Assembly: GCA_964036045.1 (NCBI GenBank)
Contig: OZ038379.1
Location: 121,211,206-121,275,205, forward strand
Length of the DNA: 64,000 nt
Direction of reading: 5' to 3'
Origin: Eutreptiella sp. 'Long Island Sound 2002'
Lineage: Eukaryota > Euglenozoa > Euglenophyceae > Eutreptiales > Eutreptiaceae
Positions within the stretch are counted from its first letter, which is position 1. Each line of letters starts with the position of its first letter. Position numbers and translations under genes: made by a program. The notes beneath the pieces were generated by a model. That model worked only from the letters and a program-made list of their open reading frames with translations, was not told where the DNA came from and did no database searches. Shown here piece after piece: positions 18,301-28,167 of the stretch.

Positions 18301-18392
18301 TGTCTAAGAGCAGGGGGTGGGGTGCGGATGTCCAGTGGCTGGTGCGTTGGTGCGCTGGTGCGTTGCTCGGTGTGGGGGTGGTGGATGGGCAT
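15354..18392 (-). CDS. LINE ORF1 protein, 1012 aa (or 977 from the internal ATG)
   Basis: A frame of 1012 codons ending in TGA at 15354-15356. The first ATG is at 18392; the ATG at 18287 (residue 36, MAEPAAPRKTRPRSPTLDEA) has a better context (GCAATGGC) and may be the real start. Acidic/Pro-rich N-terminus; a Cys/His cluster near residues 105-130 (CPAGKRGHCTGEGWCPKQH); a folded-looking region around residues 155-300; a second cluster near residue 670 (CTNCGAVAWTAACRHL); and a C-terminal region with regular strands (AHIVICHPERLPGPEAVIRV). No RRM, transposase-22 or obvious protease signature was recognised. By position upstream of endonuclease-RT it is the element's nucleic-acid-binding ORF1-type protein. 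The frame continues open past the TGA into the zinc-finger segment. Confidence 0.7.
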   Translation of the reverse strand: MPIHHPHTEQRTSAPTHQPLDIRTPPPALRHSDTAMAEPAAPRKTRPRSPTLDEAHEVIRALGLRDGEGDPPQGDAGTDSDLEALPEPPTGDAPAEPTPPAGSVPAICPAGKRGHCTGEGWCPKQHPQPGPDDGALPEVKPAAARAALRYGVTQGWILDETARGSVNIQEAVDRVTHAGQAAVALHTRGRHGGPAEGIIVDPSGMVLVLAADMVRGVLHASRVRRACPQWTIQVYTPPRVWPFSTWAVLAVMWHLAPEDAPTGTAEDIARDLHTWGADQEYPWRRPRGGLPVAPAAEGLSLAATLQRHPDKQARHFLQTGTVPATPPDSEWRWDAGVAQPLPGPWTLPLWYLPMGTLAHATQAVKGAFPQLLLPGVALLRSLQAGAAWVRWKQGKGRSSPYFPMVQGQALIHAEGMGTVEWGAIVPGTACRWITAAAPQPMQSPPACHRLLRMVPSLAPQHAFTRDVWKAVLSHTREWLTNPGTRYPPEPVLEQLTAPTPGVLHALHRASTLTKQLNDEVLDLALEPLRVLYPQAHIPPAGTSNRLGRLGLQRRVEAAHPGGVVEQWLTLRNPSTAEGHWYLHQLLFQPQAAPEHRRQNPYHTHPERRGAQNYRQPIPPALPPGQGPEALQRAPPLDTATTVQQRGGDDASGAEPDCTNCGAVAWTAACRHLTRDTTGLRQYRPTDRTALASAVAAVTMGPVAAWPAQLLPHVPCRDTRPRRPAATHEPTAPLTAEQLYVVAAALLADGGESFVHHHGPAQIAGCIQGPQRNAPDPWHATLRGRTRVWGAGDGAPPPGPKQGEALVLQTAGYQAIIHGHAGGYRSHVLAGGRWTVWHSTAGQGAFPPLPHVDWRQGPTQAYYMSADPWPLAVLLHTVSAPNKRQEPGWVNPPTLVWSPDQEEHLRAAWQGDAIRATDVPDLHAGPITHARPAATLAVAQRGQQNPQWVVCMFSPADAHIVICHPERLPGPEAVIRVADCTRMIIKALREGEHHALLLQVRLKDNARAARPGV

Positions 18393-18433
18393 CCCCGGGG
18401 GGGCGCTTTCCAGTGTTGCGAGGGGCGTCCGGT

Positions 18434-21400
18434 GTTAGGCGCTGTCCCTCTCCCGGTCGCCCGTCCTCCGGAGCGGGCAGCCAGGGTTCCGGGACCCGTG
18501 TGTCCCGGGTGCGGTCGATGCGGACTTGTGGACCCAGCACCGGCCCCATAGCGTGCGCCCTTGCGGGCCGGCGTTGCTCGCTGTGGGGGTGGCGGAAGGG
18601 CGTCCCCGGGGGGGGTGCCTTCCACCGTTGTGGGGGGCGCCTGGTGTCAGGCGCTGTCCCTCCCCTGGCCGCTTGTCCTCCGGAGCGGGCAGCCAGGGTT
18701 CAGCGACCCGTGTGTCCCGGGTGCGGTCGATGCGGGCGTGTGGACCCAGCACCGGCCCCACAGCGTGCGCCCTTGCGGGCCGGCGTTGCTCGCTGTGGGG
18801 GTGGCGGAAGGGCGTCCCCGGGGGGGGTGCCTTCCACCGTTGTGAGGGGCGCCTGGTGTCAGGCGCTGTCCCTTCCCCGGCCGCTCGTCCTCCGGAGCGT
18901 GCAGCCAGGGTTCCGCGACCCGTGTGTCCCGGGTGCGGTCGATGCGGGCATGTGGACCCAGCAGCGGCCCCACAGCGTGCGCCCTTGCGGGCCGGCGTTG
19001 CTCGCTGTGGGGGTGGCGGAAGGGCGTCCCCGGGGGGGGTGCCTTCCACCGTTGTGGGGGGCGCCTGGTGTCAGGCGCTGTCCCTCCCCTGGCCGCTTGT
19101 CCTCCGGAGCGGGCAGCCAGGGTTCAGCGACCCGTGTGTCCCGGGTGCGGTCGATGCGGGCGTGTGGACCCAGCACCGGCCCCACAGCGTGCGCCCTTGC
19201 GGGGCGGCGTTGCTCGCTGTGGGGGTGGCGGAAGGGCGTCCCAGGGGGGGGTGCCTTCCACCGTTGTGAGGGGCGCCTGGTGTCAGGCGCTGTCCCTCCC
19301 CCGGCCGCTCGTCCTCCGGAGCGGGCAGCCAGGGTTCCGCGACCCGTGTGTCCCGGGTGCGGTCGATGCGGGCGTGTGGACCCAGCACCGGCCCCACAGC
19401 GTGCGCCCTTGCGGGCCGACGCTGCTCGCTTCGGGGGTGGCCGAAGGGCGTCCCCGGGGGGGGTGCCTTCCACCGTTGTAAGGGGCGCCTGGTGTCAGGC
19501 GCTGTTCCTCCCCCGGCCGCTCGTCCTCCGGAGCGTGCAGCCAGGGTTCTGCGACCCGTGTGTCCCGGGTGCGGTCGATGCGGGCGTGTGGACCCAGCAC
19601 CGGCCCCACAGCGTGCGCCCTTGCGGGCCGGCGTTGCTCGCTGTGGGGGTGGCGGAAGGGTGTCCCCGGGGGGGGTGCCTTCCACCGTTGTGAGGGGCGC
19701 CTGGACTCAGGCGCTGTCCCTCCCCCGGCCGCTCGTCCTCCGGAGCGTGCAGCCAGGGTTCCGTGACCCGCGTGTCCCGGGCGCGGTCGATGCGGGCGTG
19801 TGGACCCAGCACCGGCACCACAGCGTGCGCCCTTGCAGGCCGGCGTTGCTCGCTGTGGGGGTGGCGGAGGGGCGTCCCCGGGGGGGTCGCCTTCCACCGT
19901 TGTGAGGGGCGCCTGGTGTCAGGCGCTGTCCCTTCCCCGGCCGCTCGTCCTCCGGAGCGTGCAGCCAGGGTTCCGCGACCCGCGTGTCCCGGGTGCGGTC
20001 GATGCGGGCGTGTGGACCCAGCACCGGCCCCACAGCGTGCGCCCTTGCGGGCCGGCGTTGCTCGCTGTGGGGGTGGCGGAAGGGCGTCCCCGGGGGGAGG
20101 TGCCTTCCACCGTTGTGAGGGGCGCCTGGTGTCAGGCGCTGTCCCTCCCCCGCCCGCTTGTCCTCCGGAGCGTGCAGCCAGGGGGTTCCGCGACCCGTGT
20201 GTCCCGGGTGCGGTCGATGCGGGCGTGTGGACCCAGCACTGGCCCCACAGCGTGCGCCTTTGCGGGCCGGCGTTGCTCGCTGTGGGGGTGGCGGAAGGGC
20301 GTCCCCGGGGGGGGTGCCTTCCACCGTTGTGAGGGGCGCCTGGTGTCAGGCGCTGTCCCTCCCCCGGCCGCTCGTCCTTCGGAGCGTGCAGCCAGGGTTC
20401 CGCGACCCGTGTGTCCCGGGTGCGGTCGATGCGGGCGTTTGGACCCAGCACCGGCCCCACAGCGTGCGCCCTTGCGGGCCGGCGTTGCTCGCTGTGGGGG
20501 TGGCGGAAGGGCGTCCCCGGGGGGGTCGCCTTCCACCGTTGTGAGGGGCGCCTGGTGTCAGGCGCTGTCCCTCCCCTGGCCGCTCGTCCTCCGGAGCGTG
20601 CAGCCAGGGTTCTGCGACCCGTGTGTCCCGGGTGCGGTCGATGCGGGCGTGTGGACCCAGCACCGGCCCCACAGCGTGCGCCCTTGCGGGCCGGCGTTGC
20701 TCGCTGTGGGGGTGGCGGAAGGGCGTCCCCGGGGGGGGTGCTTTCCACCGTTGTGAGGGGCGGCGCCTGGTGTCAGGCGCTGTCCCTTCCCCGGCCGCTC
20801 GTCCTCCGGAGCGTGCAGCCAGGGTTCCGCGACCCGCGTGTCCCGGGTGCGGTCGATGCGGGCGTGTGGACCCAGCACCGGCCCCACAGCGTGCGCCCTT
20901 GCGGGCCGGCGTTGCTCGCTGTGGGGGTGGCGGGAGGGCGTCCCCGGGGGGGGGTGCCTTCCACCGTTGTGAGGGGCGGCTGGTGTCAGGCGCTGTCCCT
21001 CCCCCGGCCGCTCGTCCTCCGGAGCGTGCAGCCAGGGTTCCGCAACCCGTGTCTCCCGGGTGCGGTCGATGCGGGCGTGTGGACCCAGCACCGGCCCCAC
21101 AGCGTGCGCCCTTGCGGGCCGGCGTTGCTCGCTGTGGGGGTGGCGGAAGGGCGTCCCCGGGGGGGGTGCCTTCCACCGTTGTGAGGGGCGCCTGGTGTCA
21201 GGCGCTGTCCCTCCCCTGGCCGCTCGTCCTCCGGAGCGTGCAGCCAGGGTTCCGCGACCCGTGTGTCCCGGGTGCGGTCGATGCGGGCGTGTGGACCCAG
21301 CACCGGCCCCACAGCGTGCGCCCTTGCGGGCCGGCGTTGCTCGCTGTGGGGGTGGCGGAAGGGCGTCCCCGGGGGGGGTGCCTTCCACCGTTGTGAGGGG

Positions 21401-22490
21401 CGCCTGGTGTCAGGCGCTGTCCCTCCCCTGGCCCCTCGTCCTCCGGAGCGTGCAGCCAGGGTTCTGCGACCCGTGTGTCCCGGGTGCGGTCGATGCGGGC
21501 ATGTGGACCCAGCACCGGCCCCACAGCGTGCGCCCTTGCGGGCCGGCGTTGCTCGCTGTGGGGGTGGCGGAAGGGCGTCCCCGGGGGGGGTGCTTTCCAC
21601 CGTTGTGAGGGGCGGCGCCTGGTGTCAGGCGCTGTCCCTTCCCCGGCCGCTCGTCCTCCGGAGCGTGCAGCCAGGGTTCCGCGACCCGCGTGTCCCGGGT
21701 GCGGTCGATGCGGGCGTGTGGACCCAGCACCGGCCCCACAGCGTGCGCCCTTGCGGGCCGGCGTTGCTCGCTGTGGGGGTGGCGGGAGGGCGTCCCCGGG
21801 GGGGGGTGCCTTCCACCGTTGTGAGGGGCGGCTGGTGTCAGGCGCTGTCCCTCCCCCGGCCGCTCGTCCTCCGGAGCGTGCAGCCAGGGTTCCGCAACCC
21901 GTGTCTCCCGGGTGCGGTCGATGCGGGCGTGTGGACCCAGCACCGGCCCCACAGCGTGCGCCCTTGCGGGCCGGCGTTGCTCGCTGTGGGGGTGGCGGAA
22001 GGGCGTCCCCGGGGGGGGTGCCTTCCACCGTTGTGAGGGGCGCCTGGTGTCAGGCGCTGTCCCTCCCCTGGCCGCTCGTCCTCCGGAGCGTGCAGCCAGG
22101 GTTCCGCGACCCGTGTGTCCCGGGTGCGGTCGATGCGGGCGTGTGGACCCAGCACCGGCCCCACAGCGTGCGCCCTTGCGGGCCGGCGTTGCTCGCTGTG
22201 GGGGTGGCGGAAGGGCGTCCCCGGGGGGGGCTGCCTTCCACCGTTGTGAGGGGCGCTTGGTGCCAGGCGCTGTCCCTCCCCCGGCCGCCCGTCCTCCGGA
22301 GCGTGCAGCCAGGGTTCCGCGACCCGCGTGTCCCGGGCGCGGTCGGTGCGGGCGTGGGGACCCAGCACCGGCCCCACAGCGTGCGCCCTTGCGGGCCGGC
22401 GGTGCTCGCTGTGGGGGTGGCGGAAGGGCGTCCCCGGGGGGGGTGCCTTCCACCATTGTGAGGGGCGCTTGGGGTCAGGCGCTGTCCCTC
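18434..22490 (-). repeat. Tandem array of ~19 copies of a 212-bp monomer (LINE 5' array)
   Basis: The landmark AGGCGCTGTCCC recurs about every 212-215 bp, twenty times from 18434 to 22478. Monomers carry constant blocks: GTGTCCCGGGTGCGGTCGAT, CCAGCACCGGCCCCACAGCG, CGCTGTGGGGGTGGCGGAAG. Copy number is about 19 plus a diverged partial copy (18301-18433) that runs into the first codons of LINE ORF1. The monomer length is not a multiple of three and both strands are open by composition, so the long ORFs here are artefacts. Tandem monomers directly upstream of ORF1 are the arrangement of mouse L1 promoter monomers; a promoter role here is inference. Confidence 0.9.
20560..22263. repeat. 852-bp four-monomer higher-order duplication
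   Basis: Private variants recur exactly 852 bp apart: GGGCGGCGCCTGG (20756, 21608), GGTGGCGGGAGGGCG (~20927, ~21779), CGCAACCCGTGTCTCCCGGG (~21041, ~21893). So blocks 20560-21411 and 21412-22263 are near-identical four-monomer units, a recent unequal-exchange duplication. Confidence 0.85.
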
Positions 22491-23811
22491 TCCCGTCTGC
22501 CCGCCCACTGCTGGGTGGGTTGCCGGGGTTCGTTGGGTGTGTGCGGTGTGTGTGGTGTCTGTGCCGTGCGTGTCGTGGTGCGTGGTGCTGCTCATCCTTT
22601 GGTCCTCCGGTGCTCCCCTCTCCGGTGTCTCGGTGCGGTGTTTTGCTCGCCGTGTGCCCGCCGTGTCCCCTCCCCTGTGTGCGCCCCTTGCTCGTTCGGT
22701 GGCTACCCCTTGTTCCTCTGGCGGCTTCGTTGCTCTTTACCCTTTCCTCTACCCCTCTCCCTGGCTTGCACTTTTTCCCTGCCTCCGCTTTGTTGTGTGT
22801 CTCTGTCTTTTTCCTTGTCGGCCCGGGCTTCCTCCTTTGAACCTGCGTAGAGAGAGGAGGGAGCGTAAACGGGCGTGCGGCGGCGGCGGCTTTGTCGCGA
22901 CACGGCACCTCGAGCTGGCTGGTACGTCATGCGACATGCGTGTGCGATCGGCTTGCGCGTAGGTTTATCGCCCCACTTGCTCCCGTCTTGTCTCCTCACC
23001 CCTTTGGCCGCTACCTTTACTCGTTGCCCGTTCCGCATGCGCGGCGTGACATGCAACATACCTGCTTCTTTCCCCACTACCTTAACGTGTCCTAGTCCTC
23101 CCGCCTTGCCGGGCGTTCGCTTATGTGTGACGACGGCACGACGCAATACTTGCCTAAGCGTCTAAGACAACCCTACTTTAGCGCCCGGACGACGCAGACA
23201 CGAGCATACGCTTCTCCTCGGGACCTGTGAGGGGAAAAGAACATGGGTGCATGCACGTGTGTTTGTTGGGACCCGGCACACGTCGGCGCTATGCTCTTTG
23301 TGTGTATGCTCCCCGTGTCCCCCTCCCTGGCCATTTGTGTGTTCTAACCAACGCAACTCCGCGGTTGGCGACGTGGCACGACATGGTAACATACTTGCGT
23401 TCTTGGTGGCGGTGTGTGGCTTGCCTACTATTCGTTTACATGCGGCGGCATACCTTTTGTCCCCTTTCGCTCCCTTTCGCCTCCTACATAAGCGGGCGTG
23501 CGGGTGGGCGGTGGGCACGTCTCGGTTACGCTTCGTGGTTACCTTTTTTTTTTTTTGGCGTTGTTGCCGTTCTCGTCTCGTGTCCGTTGCGTAGCGTAGC
23601 GTGGCATGGAACATACTTGGACCCGACTAGTCCCGTTTGTATGTTTAGTTTTTGTTGTTTTTTTTTGTGTGTTGTGCTTTACCTCGGTGGTTTTTTGTTC
23701 CCTCTCGTTTGTCCCTTCATACCACGTTGCTCGTCCGTGGCGGTGATGGCCTTGTGGCGTTCCGGGCACGCGCGTGCGGGCATACCTTTCTTTCCCAATG
23801 TGAGCGGGGGT
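22491..23811. other. No recognisable gene between the 212-bp array and element A
   Basis: GC-rich at first, then pyrimidine-rich with T runs at 23545 and 23645. A loose motif (catgSaacatacYTg) recurs near 23050, 23385 and 23605, suggesting diverged repeats. Open frames are low-complexity and unconvincing. It could be the remaining 5' part of the LINE. Confidence 0.5.
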
Positions 23812-24313
23812 CTTGAAAACTATAAATGTTCGGGAACAAACTGCAGTTTCAAGCGCGAGGCCTCGCGCATGGAACGGCGCATGGAAAACATTAAAGTTTC
23901 GGTGATCATTGCACGAGGCCTCGCGCAATGGAGGTCACAAGCGCTAATAGAAACCAAAATTGGACAGATCCACCAACTACACAGCATGTACGTTCCCTTG
24001 ATGCGGCGCTGCTGCATGGGCGCCCATACAGGTCCCGCCGGCATCTCCGGTTTTCATACTGTGGTCACCGCTGACTTCACTGCCCAACAGCGATGGTAGC
24101 GCGCCGCAACTGGGTACCGCAATCAGGATTAACTAGTCAAATGTGGGATCACCAGACAGTTACAGGTAACCGAAAATGGTGCATGCGACAAGCGAATCAC
24201 AGAATAATTGGTCGCGCGAAAACTGAGTGACAGGTTGATGTTTGAAATCAAGGAAGTTTTTCAAACAGGGATTTTTACGCAGATACAGTTACGCAATCAT
24301 TTTCCACAGCAAC

Positions 24314-24866
24314 AATGCCCCTGCGAAAAGAGGTGGACCTTGAGAAGGCAGTGGCCGCAGAATCTGGAGTTTTCCGCGATGTCTGCTCAGAGGAACCGCC
24401 GTATCACACGGCAGAAGAACTGTGGAAAGGGCTAAAACAGGGGGGCGAGGGCGCGTGATTGTTGTTTGTGTTTTTTCTGCGTCTGCGCACAAATGAACGG
24501 ACGCGTTGCAGCGTTGAAACGGCGATTGCGGCAGAAGAGAAGAGATGGGTTGGTGTTTTGATAGAGGAGGCCTGGCGCCACCACAAAGGGGAGAAGGTCA
24601 CGAAGAACGCGCTGAAGAAACTGGACGGGATCCTGTTGCCGGAGTTCTACAACAAAGTGGCAGAAGTGATGCAGGAAGAAAAAACAACCCTTAAATCCTT
24701 GCAGAATTCGTTTGACGACATGATCCTTGAGCAGTGGGTCTCAATGCATCTGGACCACCCGCACAACGGCCAGTACGTTCGACCTGAGAAAGGTGTGTAC
24801 CATCGACGCGACGTGGGTTCTATTTCTGCATCAGTGCGCCGCACTTTCTCCATTTCTGTTCTTTAG
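24314..24866 (+). pseudogene. Element A N-terminal coding exon(s), broken by TGA
   Basis: ATG at 24314 opens MPLRKEVDLEKAVAAESGVF, same as the B reading frame at 34124. A TGA at 24456-24458 stands where B has CGA (GCG TGA TTG versus GCG CGA TTG), a CpG-to-TpG change. Beyond it the frame continues (LLFVFFLRLRTNERTRCSVE) into A-specific helical sequence (TKNALKKLDGILLPEFYNKV, FDDMILEQWVSMHLDHPHNG). A likely intron starts at GAAAG|GTGTGT (~24793) and ends ...TTCTTTAG at 24866. Function unknown. Confidence 0.55.
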
Positions 24867-25566
24867 CCAAAGACATGCGGACCCGCAAAGAGGTTGCTGC
24901 ACTTGGAAGGCCTGCCCTGAAGGTGACTCTTGGTACATGGGGCTATTGGCGGGAACCTGAAGGCAAAAGTCGCGGTCCATGGCTGGCATGGAAATCCATT
25001 ATTCGCGCACCACTGTGGCAGGTGGCAGAGAAAGGCAAACCCGCCTCCCTGAAAATCCTCAGCGTCCAAAAACTCCTGGGTCAAGAGCCTACCAGAAGCC
25101 GTGTGGTCCCCCCACCTGCTGGCGTTACTGGTGACTTCAAGACAGTGGAACAGCAGGATCCATCACTGTCGAGTCAAACTATCACAGTTAAGGCAACCCG
25201 AATTGCAGCGTTGACCCATGATCCCCCGAAGCGGTTCATGGAGATTGACAAGAACCTGATTGTCATCAACGGCGACATATTTGAACATCTTGCTCCTGAG
25301 ACGATGTGCCCAGCCTGGCTGTATGAAGAGATGGCGCGTACCAATGGCCTTTCTGCGGCTCCAAAACTGTTGTTGACAACATGTTCAACGTACTGGAAAC
25401 AGAAACAAAGAGGCGTCTCAACGATGGTTTCAACGCGCCGCGCATGGCTAACATGTTGCGTGTTCCCATCTTCAGTTGGCCAGTCAAACCGAAGACTGCA
25501 GAGGATCCTACAACGTTTGACGTTCGCTGATTGCTGATTGCGTCACCGGATAGCTGGTCGAGAAAG
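24867..25566 (+). pseudogene. Element A middle exon of second gene (frameshifted)
   Basis: Follows the acceptor at 24866 (CCAAAGACATGCGG). The frame reads RTRKEVAALGRPALKVTLGT, ... DFKTVEQQDP, TRIAALTHDPPKRFMEIDKN, VINGDIFEHLAPETMCPAWL, matching B's minus-strand protein closely. A one-base loss at about 25346 (after EEMARTN) and a TGA at ~25529 (B has TGG) break it. It ends at the donor GAAAG|GTATAA at 25566. The family was not recognised. Confidence 0.6.
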
Positions 25567-25633
25567 GTATAATTCCCTCATTACGTCCGCTCTTTGCGCG
25601 AGGCCTCGCGCAATAACTTCTCCCTCATTGCAG
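25567..25633 (+). other. 67-nt GT-AG intron carrying a 20-bp palindrome (element A)
   Basis: Donor GTATAA at 25567, acceptor CATTGCAG at 25633. It joins AGC TGG TCG AGA AAG to ATT CCG AAT TAT in phase 0. TTGCGCGAGGCCTCGCGCAA occupies 25594-25613. The homologous intron in B (30446-30512) is also 67 nt and keeps a degenerate palindrome, while exon sequence on both sides is conserved. Confidence 0.8.
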
Positions 25634-26442
25634 ATTCCGAATTATCTGACGTTTGGACCTACTCAAATAGAGGAGATGGATCCTGTTGAATTTGGCGGTC
25701 ACCTTCCGATAAGGACGGTCATGTGGTATTTCGACACTGGCCTCTTTTACCTGAAGCAGGATAAGAGCTTCAAGCCTGCATTTGTTTTAATTGATCATCA
25801 GCTGGATCTGGTGTGCAAGATCGCGGCCATCGAGCCGGATTCTCGCATGTACCCTCTTGGTGTTACCTCGACAATGTCTCCGATTGGGTCAACCGAGTGC
25901 AGACTCAGTTGAACCACGTATTGACACAAGACTCGAAACTGCACGCGTCTGGTGATTGGGACCAGCAAGCCAACTGGGCAAACCGTGGTGTTCCCCTTTG
26001 GGTTTGCGATGACAAGGTCGGTTCTGATGCGTTGTTGCTGAAGGAGGAAGAGACCGTTGAGAAAGGTCAAGCTGCAGAAGCACTGGCCCCTGCAAAGCGG
26101 AAGTCTACTGGTGGGGAACCAGCCCCCAAGAAGAAGAAGACTGCCTCCAAGCCCCGGGAAGCGAAGTCGTTTACCGGTGCAGAATCCGACGAGAGCGATG
26201 GGGATGAAGAGGAGGAGAGCGAGGAAGAAGAGGAGGAGGAACCGCAGGTCTCCCAGGGCAAGGCAGCGAAGAAAGTGGCAGCGAAGCCGAGGTCCCAGGA
26301 AACCGGGGCCCGAGCTCCATTCAAGCAGCCAGCCCGTCAGTCCGAACCAAGAAGCGCGCCCGCAAAGCCACCGCCTAAGGGTAACACGTCCGTTGCTAAG
26401 GCACTGGGTTCTAAGTTGCAAACTGTTCCGAAGAAAAAGTAA
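25634..26442 (+). pseudogene. Element A last exon: acidic and Lys-rich C-terminal protein
   Basis: After the intron: IPNYLTFGPTQIEEMDPVEF, TVMWYFDTGLFYLKQDKSFK, LVCKIAAIEPDSRMYPLGV. A one-base deletion near 25865 shifts frame; the sense resumes as DNVSDWVNRVQTQLNHVLTQ and ends in a long charged tail (KKKKTASKP, an EEEESEEEEEEE block, many Ala/Lys/Pro repeats, PKKK-stop at 26440). The B copy matches closely but has a TAG in place of the Trp of VSDWVN. The tail looks nuclear (basic NLS-like clusters beside an acidic block). Confidence 0.6.
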
Positions 26443-27189
26443 TTTCTTCGCTTGTTCTGATATATTATGCGCGAGGGCTCGCGCTATGCATTCCTCTTCG
26501 ACGGCCTTTGTGCTGTCACCTTGTGCGGCACACTTTTCTCTGTGATGCATTTTATTGCGCTGTTGTGTTGGTGTTTGCGCGAGGCCTTGCGCAAGTAAGG
26601 GGTGCCAAAAAATGCTTCCTGTCGTGCAGCGTGCAACATGGTTTTCTAAAACTGGTTTTCCAAAAGATTGAAAGCTTACAGGTGTTTTTATTGTAAAGCA
26701 TAAGTGGTATAGAAAACAAAAAGCCGTGATTTTCCCAAAAAGAACTTCATTCTTCTGGAAATAAATCATTTTCCTGGGCAGTCGGCTTTGTTGAAAATAA
26801 AGGAAAACCGACCAGGTAATTGCTTTTCACGGGATTTTTGGTTCTTGTGTTTTACGTCCCCCCCAAAAGGACTATTTTTTCGCAGTGCATTGGAGAGGCA
26901 GTTTTGGGCACATTTTGACCATGCAACTTGAGCCGCCTGAGACCGATTGCCGTGGTGGACACGGCCCAAAGCACCAATGCGGGGCGTACACCAGTCACGT
27001 CGTGTACACGCAGCCGACGAGGACATATATTCAATTGCCATGGTGTCAAATGCCTGGTCCTGGGGTACACGGTAATCTTGTCACTCCCATGCTTGATGAC
27101 CACACTCTAAAGGCAGTGCAAGCAGCAAGCACCCTTAAGGAATTGAACGGCTCAGGTGAAACAGCATTACCCTGACCTGAAAAGTTTGG

Positions 27190-28167
27190 ACATTGGCTCA
27201 AGGATTTGGGATGCACAGTGGGTGATGTTGTTCGTCAACTTGTATTGATGGGTAAACTTCCTGCTAACTGCCGAGAAATTTATAATAGAATTATTTTTCG
27301 GAGAGGTTCAAACTTTCATAGAACCTTTACAATTGTGCGGGGTGAAGTCCTGAGAGCAGCTAATCCTGATGTGATCAAGGAGACTTGGGAGCAATTGCGT
27401 CCAGCCTGCAGCAACCCCACTGTGCAGGAATTTTGTGATTAATTGGATGAGTTTTTCTTGTGGGGTGCACGTGTGAGAGAAGGGGTCACACAGGATGCAG
27501 CCACGAGTCTTCTCGTGCATGTGTTGGGCACGCTCAAGAGTGACACCCTGTGGTGGACGGTCATTGAGGAGGAGGGAAAGTACAACAAACAGATGAATTG
27601 CTCGGAGGTGTTTGTTCTGTGGCGCCCCAAATGTTCACTTACGAGAGAGCTGCCCGAAAAAAAGCTCAACTGCAATGCGGCATGCATGGGAAACCTGCCC
27701 CCACAGCGACGTCTGACCCAGGACAAAAGGTGCAGAATCCGGGAACACAGCCACAGGAACCTGCACCTGAAGTTCCATCCGCTGATGTGGAAGTGAATGC
27801 AATGTCCAAGCAGGGTCCAGCTAACTCAGGATATACATGTCCACACTGCAAAAAGCAGGGTGTTGTACACAGACCCGAGGACTGCTGGACGAACCATCCG
27901 GAAAAAGCGCCGCTGCACATCAGACAGAAAATGAACGAGGCGCTGAAAAACACACCAACAACCAAGGGCATGGGGGCTTCCAAGCCTGGAAAGTACCCGC
28001 CTTGTCCTAAGTGTGGTAAGACCACCCACCAATTGAACAACTGCTGCGAGGCACAACCTGAGTTACCTCCTACGGGGTATAAACCCCTGGGGATGAATCA
28101 GGATAGGGACTTCGATGGAGAGGACTGCATGCACGCCGGGCGGCTGAATATCTGCGGTTGTGGGTGA
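27190..28167 (+). pseudogene. Orphan retroelement gag with two zinc knuckles
   Basis: The capsid-like part (VVRQLVLMGKLPANCREIYN ... ETWEQLRPACSNPTVQEFCD) is broken by TAA at 27440; the same frame reads on (LDEFFLWGARVREGVTQDAA) and shifts near 27600. The next frame holds the nucleocapsid: YTCPHCKKQGVVHRPEDCW and CPKCGKTTHQLNNCC, the second a canonical C-x2-C-x4-H-x4-C knuckle. No LTRs were seen. This is the gag half of a retroelement whose pol is absent downstream. Confidence 0.65.

Larger units (their letters stand above)
2924..18392 (-). mobile_element. Large APE-type LINE with RNase H, interrupted by a DIRS element
   Basis: A non-LTR retrotransposon read right to left: ORF1 (18392-15354), C2H2 finger segment, endonuclease, first part of RT, then the DIRS insertion 7805-12776, then the rest of RT, RNase H, a CCHC knuckle and about 500 further residues ending at a TAA (2924-2926). 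Coding DNA without the insert is about 10.5 kb, long for a LINE. Domain blocks are separated by TGA codons lying in frame (15354, 14592, 4543, 3197) and by frameshifts near 5100 and 4010, so this copy is probably dead. Some algal LINEs combine APE endonuclease, RT and RNase H; clade assignment needs a tree. The tandem array at 18434-22490 directly abuts its 5' end. Confidence 0.85.
23853..26594. repeat. Five palindromes in element A (consensus TTGCGCGAGGCCTCGCGCAA)
   Basis: Positions: 23853-23868 (GCGCGAGGCCTCGCGC), 23909-23928 (ATTGCACGAGG...), 25594-25613 (perfect 20-mer, in an intron), 26468-26485 (TGCGCGAGGGCTCGCGCT) and 26575-26594 (TTGCGCGAGGCCTTGCGCAA). Each has a counterpart at the equivalent place in element B. 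Confidence 0.9.
23812..26941 (+). mobile_element. Element A: 5'-truncated relative of DNA transposon B
   Basis: Aligns by eye to element B in inverted orientation at both ends: 23812-24555 to B 34630-33880, 25130-26941 to B 30930-29137. Its right end (26913-26941, TTTTGACCATGCAACTTGAG then CCGCCTGAG) is the same terminal repeat as B. The left ~380 bp of B, including the other terminal repeat, is missing. The middle (about 24555-25120) differs from B and codes for other protein sequence, so A is not a simple deletion of B. It carries five copies of the 20-bp palindrome at positions matching B. Confidence 0.8.

Noticed and set aside
18317-22908. Many long overlapping ORFs on both strands in the 212-bp array
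   Set aside because: All are repeats of one GC-rich monomer whose length is not a multiple of three; every frame is open by composition and none shows a domain.
25798-26769. 323-aa minus-strand ORF across element A and its 333-aa twin across B
   Set aside because: Antisense of the acidic/Lys-rich exon; the Leu/Phe-rich translation comes from reading GAA/GAG/AAG codons backward.
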